Below are positions 5,672-12,543 of a stretch of 16,063 nucleotides of DNA, piece by piece (within the stretch, counting starts at the first letter, position 1; each line of letters starts with the position of its first letter). The stretch lies in assembly GCA_046484325.1 (NCBI GenBank), contig JAWOJB010000013.1:1-16063 (forward strand), in the 5' to 3' direction. This DNA comes from JAWOJB01 sp046484325. Lineage in GTDB: Bacteria > Actinomycetota > Acidimicrobiia > Spongiisociales > ZC4RG35. Below the pieces are notes generated by a model. That model was not told where the DNA came from. It saw only the letters and a program-made list of their open reading frames with translations, and searched no databases. A program made the translations under genes and the position numbers.

Positions 5672-7627
5672 ATGCTGTCGGACTACGGCTCGATCACCGC
5701 CGACTCGGTCCGCGCCGGCGCCGCCGATGCGCTCGCCCGCGCCGAGGAGATCGTCGCTCGCATCGTCCACCCCTCCGCGGACCGCACCTATGCGACCACC
5801 CTGGCGCCGCTCGACGAGGTCGCCGGGATCCTCGCCGAGGCGTTCGGCCCCACGTCGTTCATGGGCTACGTGCATCCCGACGCCGGGGTCCGGCAGTCGG
5901 GGCGCGAGGCCGAGGAGACGACCTCGAAGTGGCTGGTCGAGCTTGACTTCCGCGACGATCTCTTCGCCGCCGTGAAGGCCTTCGCCGAGACCGGGGAGGC
6001 AGGCGCGCTGAAGGGCGAGCGCCGGCGGTTGCTCGAGTTCACCCTCCGGGACCTGCGGAGGGCGGGCCACGAACTGGCACCGGACCGGCGGGCACGCCTC
6101 AAGGAGCTCAGCAACCGGCTGGTCGAGTTGGGTGTCGAGTTCGAGCGGAACATCGCCGAGCACGAGGACCACCTGCTCGTCACGCGCGAGGACCTCGACG
6201 GGCTCCCCGAGTCGTACGTCGCCACCCTCGAGCCGGGGGTGGAGACGGGGACCTATCGGGTCACCATGGCCTACCCGCACGTGATCCCCTTCATGGACAA
6301 CGCCCGGCGGCGCGACCTCCGGGAGGAACTCAGCCGGAAGTTCAACAGCCGGGCGGTCGAGTCCAACCGGCCGATCCTGGAGGAGGCGATCCGGATCCGC
6401 CACGAGATCGCCACGATCTTCGGCCGCCCGTCCTGGGCCCACCACCGGCTCGAGGACCGCATGGCGAAGGAGCCCGGCGCGGTGGAGGCGTTCTACGCAT
6501 CGCTCCGCCCGACGCTCACCGCCAGGGCGGCGGAGGAGATCACCGTGATGTCGAGGCTCCTCGAGGCCGACACCGGCGACCCCCTGCTCCAGTCCTACGA
6601 CTGGCGCTACTACGACACCCGAAGACGGGTGACCGAGTACGGCGTGGACCCGCTCGAGGTGGCCGCGTACTTCCCGCTCGAGCAGGTGGTCGACGGCCTG
6701 TTCGAGATCACGGGCGAGGTGTTCGGCCTCACCTACCTCGAGGTCGACGCGCCGGCGTGGCACCCCGACGTGCGCACCTACGCCATTCACGATCGGCGCT
6801 CTGGCGAGCGCCTGGCCCACGTGCACATGGACCTGTTCCCACGGGAGGGGAAGTACAGCCACGCCGCCGCCTTCCCGCTGGTCCGGGGCCACCGACTCCC
6901 CGACGGGAGCTACCGGAGACCGGTTTCGGCGATCGTCGCCAACGCCACCAAACCCACCGCCGACCGACCGTCGCTGCTCCTCCACGACGAGGTGGAGATG
7001 CTGTTCCACGAGTTCGGCCACATCCTCCACCAGACCCTGACCCGGGCCGAGCTGGTGCGATTCTCCGGGACGAACACGGAGCGGGATTTCGTCGAGGCGC
7101 CGTCCCAGATCATGGAGCACTGGGTGTGGAGACCGGAGGTGCTGGCGCGTTTCGCCCGACACCACGAGACCGGCGAACCGATCCCACCCGGGCTCGTCGA
7201 GCGCCTCACCGCTGCCCGGCGCCTCAACATCGCCATCGCCACCCTTCGCCAGATGAGCTTCGGGGTTCTCGACCTGGCCCTCCACGGCGAGGAGGCCGAG
7301 CTCGACCTCGAGCGGGTGCTGATCGACGCGACCGCCGTGGCAATGCTGCCCCTCCACGAAGGAACGTTCTTCCCTGCCAGTTTCGGGCACCTCATGGGCG
7401 GGTACGACGCCGGGTACTACGGCTACCTGTGGTCCGAGGTCTACGGAGACGACATGTTCTCCCGCTTCGAGGAGGAGGGGGTCACCAGCCCTTCGGTGGG
7501 CGCCGAGTACCGGCGGATCATCCTCGAACGGGGCGGCACCGTGGACGGGGCCGATCTGCTGCGGGAGTTCCTCGGTCGCGAGCCCGACGACCGGGCGTTC
7601 CTCAGGCATCTGGGCATCGAGGGCTGA
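5672..7627 (+). CDS. M3 family zinc oligopeptidase
   Basis: This 651-residue enzyme belongs to the thimet oligopeptidase / oligopeptidase A / dipeptidyl carboxypeptidase family, cytoplasmic zinc peptidases that trim short peptides released by larger proteases. The active site is complete: HEFGH at 446-450 (H446, E447, H450) and the third ligand E475 in RDFVEAPSQ, exactly 25 residues after the second His as in thimet oligopeptidase. Further family blocks are MDLFPREGKYSHAAAFPL and FGHLMGGYDAGYYGYLWSEVYGDD near the C-terminus. Length is normal and no signal peptide is visible. The ATG is fixed by the TACGCT promoter six bases upstream; a frame extension to 5594 would precede that promoter and carries unrelated sequence. 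The closest subtype (OpdA against Dcp) cannot be told from the motifs. Confidence 0.93.
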   Translation: MLSDYGSITADSVRAGAADALARAEEIVARIVHPSADRTYATTLAPLDEVAGILAEAFGPTSFMGYVHPDAGVRQSGREAEETTSKWLVELDFRDDLFAAVKAFAETGEAGALKGERRRLLEFTLRDLRRAGHELAPDRRARLKELSNRLVELGVEFERNIAEHEDHLLVTREDLDGLPESYVATLEPGVETGTYRVTMAYPHVIPFMDNARRRDLREELSRKFNSRAVESNRPILEEAIRIRHEIATIFGRPSWAHHRLEDRMAKEPGAVEAFYASLRPTLTARAAEEITVMSRLLEADTGDPLLQSYDWRYYDTRRRVTEYGVDPLEVAAYFPLEQVVDGLFEITGEVFGLTYLEVDAPAWHPDVRTYAIHDRRSGERLAHVHMDLFPREGKYSHAAAFPLVRGHRLPDGSYRRPVSAIVANATKPTADRPSLLLHDEVEMLFHEFGHILHQTLTRAELVRFSGTNTERDFVEAPSQIMEHWVWRPEVLARFARHHETGEPIPPGLVERLTAARRLNIAIATLRQMSFGVLDLALHGEEAELDLERVLIDATAVAMLPLHEGTFFPASFGHLMGGYDAGYYGYLWSEVYGDDMFSRFEEEGVTSPSVGAEYRRIILERGGTVDGADLLREFLGREPDDRAFLRHLGIEG

Positions 7628-7702
7628 CGACCCCGGCCCTTTACGGCCGATTTAGCCGGCGTCCGGCACGATTGGCGCCATCCAGACGAGGCCCAGGCTC
7701 CG

Positions 7703-7796
7703 TATGGTGCACGTCGGCGGGATCCCCGCCGGGAATGAACCGCCCGCCGGCATGGTTGAACGAGACAACCGCTTCCCCAACAAGGAGGCCGCCACC
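7703..7796 (+). promoter_or_regulatory. Promoter, structured leader and ribosome binding site of the 64-residue zinc protein
   Basis: TATGGT (7703-7708) fits the -10 pattern and would start a leader of about 80 bases. The leader holds a perfect 7-base inverted repeat, CGGCGGG at 7715-7721 with CCCGCCG at 7725-7731. A second one, GGTTG at 7754-7758 with CAACC at 7766-7770, has a seven-base A/G-rich loop. AAGGAGG at 7782-7788 is a near-perfect Shine-Dalgarno sequence eight bases before ATG 7797. I do not recognise a known riboswitch class. The first hairpin starts at the predicted transcription start and could stabilise the RNA 5' end. Confidence 0.5.
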
Positions 7797-7991
7797 ATGT
7801 CAGATATCCTCAAGGGCCGCTCCATCAAGGGCGTCACCCGACCTTCCAAGGAGTACAGCGGAGATCGCGTCTGCGCCAACAAGGACTGCGACACCAAGCT
7901 CAGCCGCTACAACCGGCGTGATCACTGCCACGCCCACGCCCCCGTCAAGTTCCCCCGGGTGCGCGGGCGCATCCTTCCGGAGGGCATCTGA
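7797..7991 (+). CDS. Small zinc-ribbon-like protein, 64 residues, function unknown
   Basis: The start is set by AAGGAGG eight bases upstream; a frame extension to 7704 would include the leader hairpins. The protein is small and basic. It has a clear C-x4-C-x12-C-x2-H cluster (C26, C31, C44, H47) inside GDRVCANKDCDTKLSRYNRR, the pattern of a single treble-clef or zinc-ribbon-like site. The LSxYN segment between the cysteines resembles small actinobacterial proteins I have seen annotated as hypothetical. Both tails are rich in Lys and Arg, suggesting contact with nucleic acid or the ribosome. It stands alone: the M3 peptidase ends 169 bases upstream, and a strong terminator follows before the copper operon. 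The strong ribosome site, structured leader and terminator suggest high expression. Function is unknown. Confidence 0.82.
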   Translation: MSDILKGRSIKGVTRPSKEYSGDRVCANKDCDTKLSRYNRRDHCHAHAPVKFPRVRGRILPEGI

Positions 7992-8002
7992 AACCCTCCG
8001 GA
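7976..8002 (+). repeat. Inverted repeat folding over the stop codon of the zinc protein gene
   Basis: TCCGGAGGG at 7976-7984 and CCCTCCGGA at 7994-8002 are perfect 9-base arms. The nine-base loop between them contains the TGA stop codon (7989-7991). The hairpin would form in the mRNA right at translation termination and is separate from the terminator further down. A role in termination, RNA stability or autoregulation is inference. Confidence 0.55.
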
Positions 8003-8052
8003 TCCCGGCTTCGCAGCCAGGCTCTCCCCTCCCCCTCAGCTGCGACGCCGAC

Positions 8053-8084
8053 AGGGGCCCCGGTGCACATGCACCGGGGCCTCT
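8053..8084 (+). terminator. Strong hairpin terminator after the zinc protein gene
   Basis: A 15-base-pair stem with one G-T pair is formed by 8053-8067 and 8070-8084, centred on GGTGCACATGCACC. Downstream bases (GCAGTCTTCTCCCTC) are pyrimidine-rich but have no run of T, the usual state in high-GC actinobacteria. It separates the zinc protein gene from the copper operon. Confidence 0.75.
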
Positions 8085-8127
8085 GCAGTCTTCTCCCTCG
8101 CCCGTCGCTCACCTCGCATGACCTGAC

Positions 8128-8147
8128 CCCACCCCCGGTGGGGTGGG
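8128..8147. promoter_or_regulatory. CsoR operator
   Basis: CCCACCCC at 8128-8135 and GGGGTGGG at 8140-8147 are perfect inverted arms around the spacer CGGT. The arrangement is close to the Mycobacterium tuberculosis csoR operator as I recall it, which has the same arms around CAGT and similar flanks. It covers the -35 and spacer zone of the promoter whose -10 box is at 8154-8159, so bound apo-CsoR should block RNA polymerase and Cu(I) should release it. Confidence 0.85.
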
Positions 8148-8153
8148 AACGGC

Positions 8154-8159
8154 TATCCT
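8154..8159 (+). promoter_or_regulatory. -10 box (TATCCT) of the csoR-copZ-copA promoter
   Basis: TATCCT is followed by seven bases and then ATG 8167, with no Shine-Dalgarno sequence between, so the operon mRNA is probably leaderless. The box lies six bases downstream of the CsoR operator. Confidence 0.7.
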
Positions 8160-8166
8160 CGCGACC

Positions 8167-8472
8167 ATGAAGCCGGAACACCAACGGTCCGCCCTCAACC
8201 GACTCAAGACGGTGCGAGGCCACCTGGACGGGGTGATCGCCATGGTCGACGAGGAGCGGTACTGCCCGGAGATCATGAAGCAGGTCTCGGCCCTCCAGGC
8301 CTCGCTCGAGAGGGTGAACCGCATCCTGCTCCAGAACCACCTGGAGACCTGCGTCACCCACGCCGTGGCGGAGGGCCGGGCGGCCGAGATCGTCGACGAG
8401 TTGATGGAGACCATGAAGTACACGGCGGCGGTCACGGGACCGGCGCCCCGCGACCCGGAGGAGGTCCCATGA
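8167..8472 (+). CDS. csoR: Copper-sensing transcriptional repressor CsoR
   Basis: This 101-residue all-helical repressor binds the operator just upstream and releases it when Cu(I) binds. The Cu(I)-site triad is complete: C33 in RYCPEIM, H58 and C62 in NHLETC. The C-H-C spacing matches M. tuberculosis CsoR (C36, H61, C65). It excludes the related RcnR type, which has additional His ligands, and FrmR. The N-terminal RLKTVRGHLDGVIAMVDEE helix is the family signature. ATG 8167 is chosen over an upstream GTG at 8143, which lies inside the operator. The stop overlaps the copZ start (ATGA), so expression is coupled. It autoregulates the operon. Confidence 0.94.
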   Translation: MKPEHQRSALNRLKTVRGHLDGVIAMVDEERYCPEIMKQVSALQASLERVNRILLQNHLETCVTHAVAEGRAAEIVDELMETMKYTAAVTGPAPRDPEEVP

Positions 8473-8678
8473 CCCAGCTGATCCTGTCCGTACCCGACAT
8501 CTCGTGCGGGCACTGCAAGTCGAGCATCGAAGGCGCCGTCGGCTCACTCACGGGCGTGACGACGGTCGAGGTGGCCATCGACGCCCGGACGGTCGCGTTG
8601 GCATATGACGAGGCCGTGGTCGACCTCGAGACCATCGTGGGAGCGATCGAGGAGCAGGGCTACGACGTCGCCCGCTGA
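8469..8678 (+). CDS. copZ: Copper chaperone CopZ, heavy-metal-associated domain
   Basis: This 69-residue protein is a single heavy-metal-associated (ferredoxin-like) domain that carries Cu(I) in the cytoplasm to the P-type ATPase. The metal site is SCGHC (C13 and C16) at the start of helix 1, followed by the usual SSIEGAVGSLTGVTTVEV and, near the end, VGAIEEQGYDV. The His inside the CxxC motif is seen in several actinobacterial CopZ-like proteins. ATG overlaps the csoR stop by ATGA, and copA begins four bases after its TGA, so all three are one transcription and translation unit. Length is typical. Confidence 0.92.
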   Translation: MTQLILSVPDISCGHCKSSIEGAVGSLTGVTTVEVAIDARTVALAYDEAVVDLETIVGAIEEQGYDVAR

Positions 8679-8682
8679 GGAC

Positions 8683-10830
8683 ATGACCGACACCCGCGCC
8701 GCCGAACCGATCATCACCTTCGACGTCGAGGGGATGACCTGTGCGGCCTGCGCAGGCCGCATCGAGCGGGTGCTCTCGAAGCATGCAGGCGTCGAGCAGG
8801 CGGTGGTGAACTTCGCCGGGCATCAGGCCGTCGTCCGGGCCGACCCTGCCCTCGATCCCGAGGGTCTGAGAACCGCGGTCCGCCAGATCGGGTACGACCT
8901 CCACCTGGTCACGGAGGGCGAGGAGCGGCAGAGCGTGGCCGAGCGGTACTCCGACGAGGAGCGATCGCAGTGGCGACGGTTCTGGTTGTCGGCCGCCCTC
9001 ACCCTGCCGATCGTGGCGCTGGCGATGTTCGGCCCGATGGACGCCCGCTGGAGCCAGGTCGTCCAGCTCGCCCTTGCGACGCCGGTGGTGTTCGTGCTGG
9101 GCGCACCGATCCACCGGGTCACGTTCCGCCAGCTCCGCTCGTTCGGGGTGTCGATGGACACCCTCATCACGATCGGCACCCTCGCCGCCTATGGCTACTC
9201 GGTATGGGCGATGCTCGCCGGGGAGCACGTGTTCTTCGAGACGGCGGCAGTCATCATCACCCTCATCATCCTCGGCCGCGCCCTCGAGGCGCGTGCCAAG
9301 GGGCGCGCCTCGACGGCGATCACTCGCCTGCTGGAGCTCGGCGCCAAGGAGGCGCGGGTCCTGCAGGACGGGGTCGAGGAGACGGTCGCGGTCGACCGTC
9401 TCCTCCCCGGCGACCTCATGCTGGTGCTCCCCGCCGAGAAGATCCCCACCGACGGCCTCATCGAAGAGGGTCACTCGTCCATCGACGAGTCGATGCTCAC
9501 GGGCGAATCGCTCCCCGTGGACAAGCGGCCCGGCGACGAGGTGTTCGGGGCGACGGTCAACCAGCAGGGGCGGCTCATGGTGCGAGCAACCCGGGTGGGA
9601 TCGGACACCGCCCTCTCCCAGATCGTGCGACTCGTCGAGCAGGCACAGGCGACCAAGGCCCCCATCCAGAAGCTGGCCGACCGGGTGGCGTCGGTGTTCG
9701 TACCGGTGGTGATCGTCGTCGCCCTCCTGACCCTCGGGGTGTGGCTTGCCCTCGGCAACGAGGTCACCGACGCCGTGCGCGCCTCGGTGGCGGTGCTCAT
9801 CATCGCCTGTCCCTGTGCGCTCGGGCTGGCCACCCCGACGGCGATCATGGTCGGGAGTGGTCGGGGAGCGGAACTGGGGGTCCTCTTCAAGGGGGCGGAG
9901 ATCTTCGAGCGGTCCCGGGCGGTCGACCTCGTTCTGTTCGACAAGACCGGCACCCTCACCACCGGGGTCATGGCGCTCACCGACGTGGAGACCGACGAGG
10001 ACCCCGACCGGTTCCTGCGCCTGGTCGGCGCGGTCGAGGCCGCCTCCGGCCACCCGATCGGCCGAGCCGTGGCGCTCGGCGCCGAGGAGCGTGATCTCCG
10101 CCTGCCCGCCGTCTTCGACGTGGAGAGCCTGACCGGCCTGGGCGCGGAGGGGGTGGCCGACGGCGTGCTCGTCACCGTCGGCCGGCCTTCGCTGATGGCC
10201 GGCCGCGGCCTCCAGGCCGACCGCCGCTGGCTCGACGCGCTCGACCGACTCGAATCCGAGGGCAAGACGGCCTTCGCAGCCGGCTGGGACGGCCGGGTCC
10301 GGGGCGTGATCGCCGTCGCCGAGGCGGTCGCCTCGCTCCAGGCCCTGGGGGCGGAGACCGCCATGATCACCGGGGACAACCGGCGCACCGCCCAGGCCAT
10401 CGCCGCCAAGGTCGGGATCGATTCGGTGATCGCCGAGGTCCTCCCCGGCGAGAAGTCGGGCGAGGTCGCCCGCCATCAGCAGGATGGCAGGCGGGTGGCG
10501 TTCGTCGGCGACGGGATCAACGACGCCCCGGCCCTGACCATGGCCGACCTCGGCATGGCGGTGGGCACCGGCACCGACGTGGCGATCGAGGCCGGCGACG
10601 TCGTGCTCATGAGCGGCAACCCGGCCCTGGTGCCGACCGCCATCGCCCTTGCCCGGCGGACCTTTCGCACGATCCGGCAGAACCTGTTCTGGGCATTCTT
10701 CTACAACACCGCCGCCATCCCGCTGGCCGCCCTCGGCTTGCTCGACCCGATGATCGCGGCCGGGGCGATGGCCTTCTCGTCGGTGTCGGTGGTGACGAAC
10801 AGCCTGCGGCTCCGGCGTTTCCGGCCCTGA
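8683..10830 (+). CDS. copA: Cu(+)-exporting P1B-type ATPase CopA, with a short internal deletion
   Basis: This 715-residue membrane pump exports Cu(I) using ATP. One N-terminal metal-binding domain (GMTCAAC, C20 and C23) precedes the membrane part. Key motifs are TGES (273-276, phosphatase loop), the CPC metal site (376-378) in TM6, DKTGTLT (phosphorylated D420), SGHPIG (H457-P458, nucleotide domain), TGDN (563-566) and GDGINDAP (609-616). Cu(I) specificity is supported by Y674-N675 in TM7 and M696-A-F-S-S in TM8. Odd point: VIAVA (542-546) is followed directly by EAVASLQALG, so the conserved stretch with D-T-x-K/R that hinges the phosphorylation domain, about eight residues, is absent. The frame is intact on both sides. 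The pump may be impaired, or the sequence may be wrong there. Start ATG 8683 is four bases after copZ. Confidence 0.94.
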   Translation: MTDTRAAEPIITFDVEGMTCAACAGRIERVLSKHAGVEQAVVNFAGHQAVVRADPALDPEGLRTAVRQIGYDLHLVTEGEERQSVAERYSDEERSQWRRFWLSAALTLPIVALAMFGPMDARWSQVVQLALATPVVFVLGAPIHRVTFRQLRSFGVSMDTLITIGTLAAYGYSVWAMLAGEHVFFETAAVIITLIILGRALEARAKGRASTAITRLLELGAKEARVLQDGVEETVAVDRLLPGDLMLVLPAEKIPTDGLIEEGHSSIDESMLTGESLPVDKRPGDEVFGATVNQQGRLMVRATRVGSDTALSQIVRLVEQAQATKAPIQKLADRVASVFVPVVIVVALLTLGVWLALGNEVTDAVRASVAVLIIACPCALGLATPTAIMVGSGRGAELGVLFKGAEIFERSRAVDLVLFDKTGTLTTGVMALTDVETDEDPDRFLRLVGAVEAASGHPIGRAVALGAEERDLRLPAVFDVESLTGLGAEGVADGVLVTVGRPSLMAGRGLQADRRWLDALDRLESEGKTAFAAGWDGRVRGVIAVAEAVASLQALGAETAMITGDNRRTAQAIAAKVGIDSVIAEVLPGEKSGEVARHQQDGRRVAFVGDGINDAPALTMADLGMAVGTGTDVAIEAGDVVLMSGNPALVPTAIALARRTFRTIRQNLFWAFFYNTAAIPLAALGLLDPMIAAGAMAFSSVSVVTNSLRLRRFRP

Positions 10831-10845
10831 TCCGCGGCCAGGCGC

Positions 10846-11703
10846 TCAACGGTCGCGCAGGAACCGCTCGATCTCCTCGACCAGCCTGATGCCCGAGTCG
10901 GGCGCCGGCCGGACGAGGTCGGGGTCGAGTTCCTGTTCCAACTCCTCCACGTAGCCGGAAAGCTCCTCCGAGTCGGCCACCGCCGCGTCCACCGTGGCCC
11001 GGAACTCGGCAGCCTCGATCCGCAGGACCGGGCACTCGATCGGGATGTCGAGGATCGCGAGCGCCTTCTCGACCAACGCCAGGGCACCCGGCGGGTAGGC
11101 CTGGCTGGAGAGGTAGTGGGGAACCGCCGCCCACAGCGAGAGCCCGGCGACACCCCGCTCGAGCAGGGTCTGGTTGAGGACGCCGATGATGCCGGTGGGG
11201 CCCTCGTAGCCGGATGCGAGGAGACCGTGGCGGGTCAGCACGGACGCCTGCTGCCCTGAGCCCACGAGCGGTACGGGGACGGTGTGGGGGACCTGGCCGA
11301 TGAAGGCCCCCAAGCTCACGACCTCCTCCACGCCGAGAGCCTCGAACACGTCGACGAGGGCTGCACTGAACGTCTTCCAGCGGGCGTGCGGCTCTTCCCC
11401 GCGCACGATGACCAGCTCGCGTGACTCGCCCGGCACCGCCAGCAGCGAAACCCGGGTATCCGGCCAGACCACCTGGCGCTGCCCTCCCCCCACGATCTCC
11501 ACCTGGGGCCGGCGGACCGTGAAGTCGTAGAACTCGTCGGGCTCGATCACCGCCACCGGATCCACGGCCAGCGTGTCGAGCAGATGGTCGATCGCCCCCG
11601 TCGACGACTCGCCGGCGTCGCCCCATCCTGCGAAGGCGACGACCGCGGCCCGGGCACGTGCCGGGGGCCGGTGGACCCAGCGAATGCGTTCGAGCTCGGG
11701 CAC
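10846..11703 (-). CDS. PAC2 family protein
   Basis: This 285-residue protein belongs to the PAC2 (proteasome assembly chaperone 2 / DUF75) family, widespread in actinobacteria and archaea. Recognisable blocks are AVVAFAGWGDAGESSTGAID near the N-terminus, the glycine-rich middle with SLGAFIGQVPHTVPVPL, SGYEGPTGIIGVLNQ and LWAAVPHYLS. The acidic C-terminal region (YVEELEQELDPD) is probably helical. The bacterial role is not established, though the family name comes from eukaryotic proteasome assembly factors; no proteasome gene is in the window. The GTG start is supported by TAGCCT six bases upstream, and the intervening GGAGGG could equally act as a close-spaced ribosome site. It lies 9 bases after the crotonase gene, and its tail meets copA with only 15 bases between and no visible terminator. 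Confidence 0.87.
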   Translation of the reverse strand: MPELERIRWVHRPPARARAAVVAFAGWGDAGESSTGAIDHLLDTLAVDPVAVIEPDEFYDFTVRRPQVEIVGGGQRQVVWPDTRVSLLAVPGESRELVIVRGEEPHARWKTFSAALVDVFEALGVEEVVSLGAFIGQVPHTVPVPLVGSGQQASVLTRHGLLASGYEGPTGIIGVLNQTLLERGVAGLSLWAAVPHYLSSQAYPPGALALVEKALAILDIPIECPVLRIEAAEFRATVDAAVADSEELSGYVEELEQELDPDLVRPAPDSGIRLVEEIERFLRDR

Positions 11704-11709
11704 CCCTCC

Positions 11710-11715
11710 AGGCTA
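11710..11715 (-). promoter_or_regulatory. -10 box (TAGCCT) for the PAC2 gene, built on the crotonase stop codon
   Basis: TAGCCT is followed by six bases and then GTG 11703. Its first three bases (11715-11713) are the TAG stop codon of the upstream crotonase gene. The PAC2 gene could therefore be transcribed both from upstream and from this internal leaderless promoter. Confidence 0.5.
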
Positions 11716-12471
11716 CCCGGGTGGGCGGGGTTGGATCTGGCCGCCGCCTCGTCCCTCCCCACCGGCGAACCGGGCGGCGCCCTCGGCCGCCTCCGGAAGG
11801 ACGCCGAGGCCGAGCCGCCGCTCGATCTCGAGCCCATCCGACGGTGGACGCCCGATCCCCTCGATCACGGCGAGCCGATCGGAGCGAAGCGTCTCCTGGG
11901 GGGCCTCCGCCAGCCGCTCGCCGAGCGCGCACGCGGCGTCGAGTGCCGACCCGTCGGGAACCACCGAGGTGACCAACCCGATCGCCAGGGCCTCCCGGGC
12001 GTCGACCGGCCGGCCCGTGAGGATCAGGTCCAGCGCCCGCCCTAGGCCGACGATCCGGGGCAGGCGCTGGGTGCCTCCATCGACGAGGGGTACGCCGAAC
12101 CGTCGTTCGAAGCAGCCGAAGATGGCACCCTCGGCGACGACCCGCAGGTCGCACCACAATGCCATCTCGAGTCCACCGGCTACGCAGTGGCCCTCGACGG
12201 CGGCGATGGTGGGCTTCCGGACCATCATGCGGGTGAACCCCAGGAACCCATCGGGTCCGTCCACGAGGTCGAAGGCCTTGAGGTCGGCTCCGGCAGAGAA
12301 GGTTCCTCCGGCACCCCAGAGCACACCGACTGCGACATCGGGTTCGTCGTCGAACCGTCGCCAGGCCGATCCGAGGGACTCGGCGGTGGCACGGTCCACC
12401 GCGTTGCGACGCTCGGGGCGGTCGATGGTGATCACCGCCACCCGTCCCCGGCGCCGATACGTCACCGACAT
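11713..12471 (-). CDS. Enoyl-CoA hydratase/isomerase (crotonase) family protein
   Basis: This 252-residue member of the crotonase superfamily acts on acyl-CoA thioesters, probably hydration or isomerisation of an enoyl-CoA in fatty-acid or related degradation. The oxyanion hole is GGTFSAGADLKAF (55-67) with a second contribution from AVEGHCVAGGLEMALWCD. Both catalytic glutamates of classical hydratases appear in place: E102 (rat E144 position) and E122 in FGCFERRFG (rat E164 position). RFGVPLVDGGTQRLPRIVGLGRALDLILTGRPVDAREALAIGLV is the typical core. The chosen ATG has AGGAGG three bases upstream; an in-frame start at 12510 adds 13 residues outside the fold. The Gly/Pro-rich tail after ~235 looks non-conserved. 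Substrate is not inferable. Confidence 0.9.
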   Translation of the reverse strand: MSVTYRRRGRVAVITIDRPERRNAVDRATAESLGSAWRRFDDEPDVAVGVLWGAGGTFSAGADLKAFDLVDGPDGFLGFTRMMVRKPTIAAVEGHCVAGGLEMALWCDLRVVAEGAIFGCFERRFGVPLVDGGTQRLPRIVGLGRALDLILTGRPVDAREALAIGLVTSVVPDGSALDAACALGERLAEAPQETLRSDRLAVIEGIGRPPSDGLEIERRLGLGVLPEAAEGAARFAGGEGRGGGQIQPRPPG

Positions 12472-12531
12472 CCGCCTCCTCTCGCGATCGCCCGATGATC
12501 CCACGCCCACGGATCCGGTGGCTCGCCGGCG

Positions 12532-12537
12532 TAGGAT
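12532..12537 (+). promoter_or_regulatory. -10 box (TAGGAT) of a leaderless promoter for the MBL-fold gene
   Basis: TAGGAT is followed by six bases (CCCGTC) and then ATG 12544. No ribosome site is present. The transcript would continue into the MDR dehydrogenase gene 28 bases after the MBL stop. Confidence 0.6.
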
Positions 12538-12543
12538 CCCGTC

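Noticed and set aside
4850..7609. Minus-strand open frame of 919 codons opposite the M3 peptidase
   Set aside because: It is the antisense shadow of a GC-rich gene; the plus strand encodes a complete catalytic site and has a promoter at its start.
7715..7770. Leader hairpins as a known riboswitch
   Set aside because: Two small stems without any conserved riboswitch core that I can recognise; reported only as a structured leader.
8167..8472. Alternative reading of CsoR as RcnR (nickel/cobalt) or FrmR (formaldehyde)
   Set aside because: The C-H-C triad, the copZ-copA neighbours and the operator all point to copper.
8548..10476. Minus-strand open frame of 642 codons opposite copA
   Set aside because: Composition is His/Gly/Asp/Arg-rich without motifs, typical of an antisense frame; copA on the other strand is unmistakable.
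12508..12540. GGATCC-containing inverted repeat around the MBL promoter as an operator
   Set aside because: GGATCC is itself a palindrome, so two copies make an inverted repeat trivially; the flanks do not pair well and no regulator is nearby.
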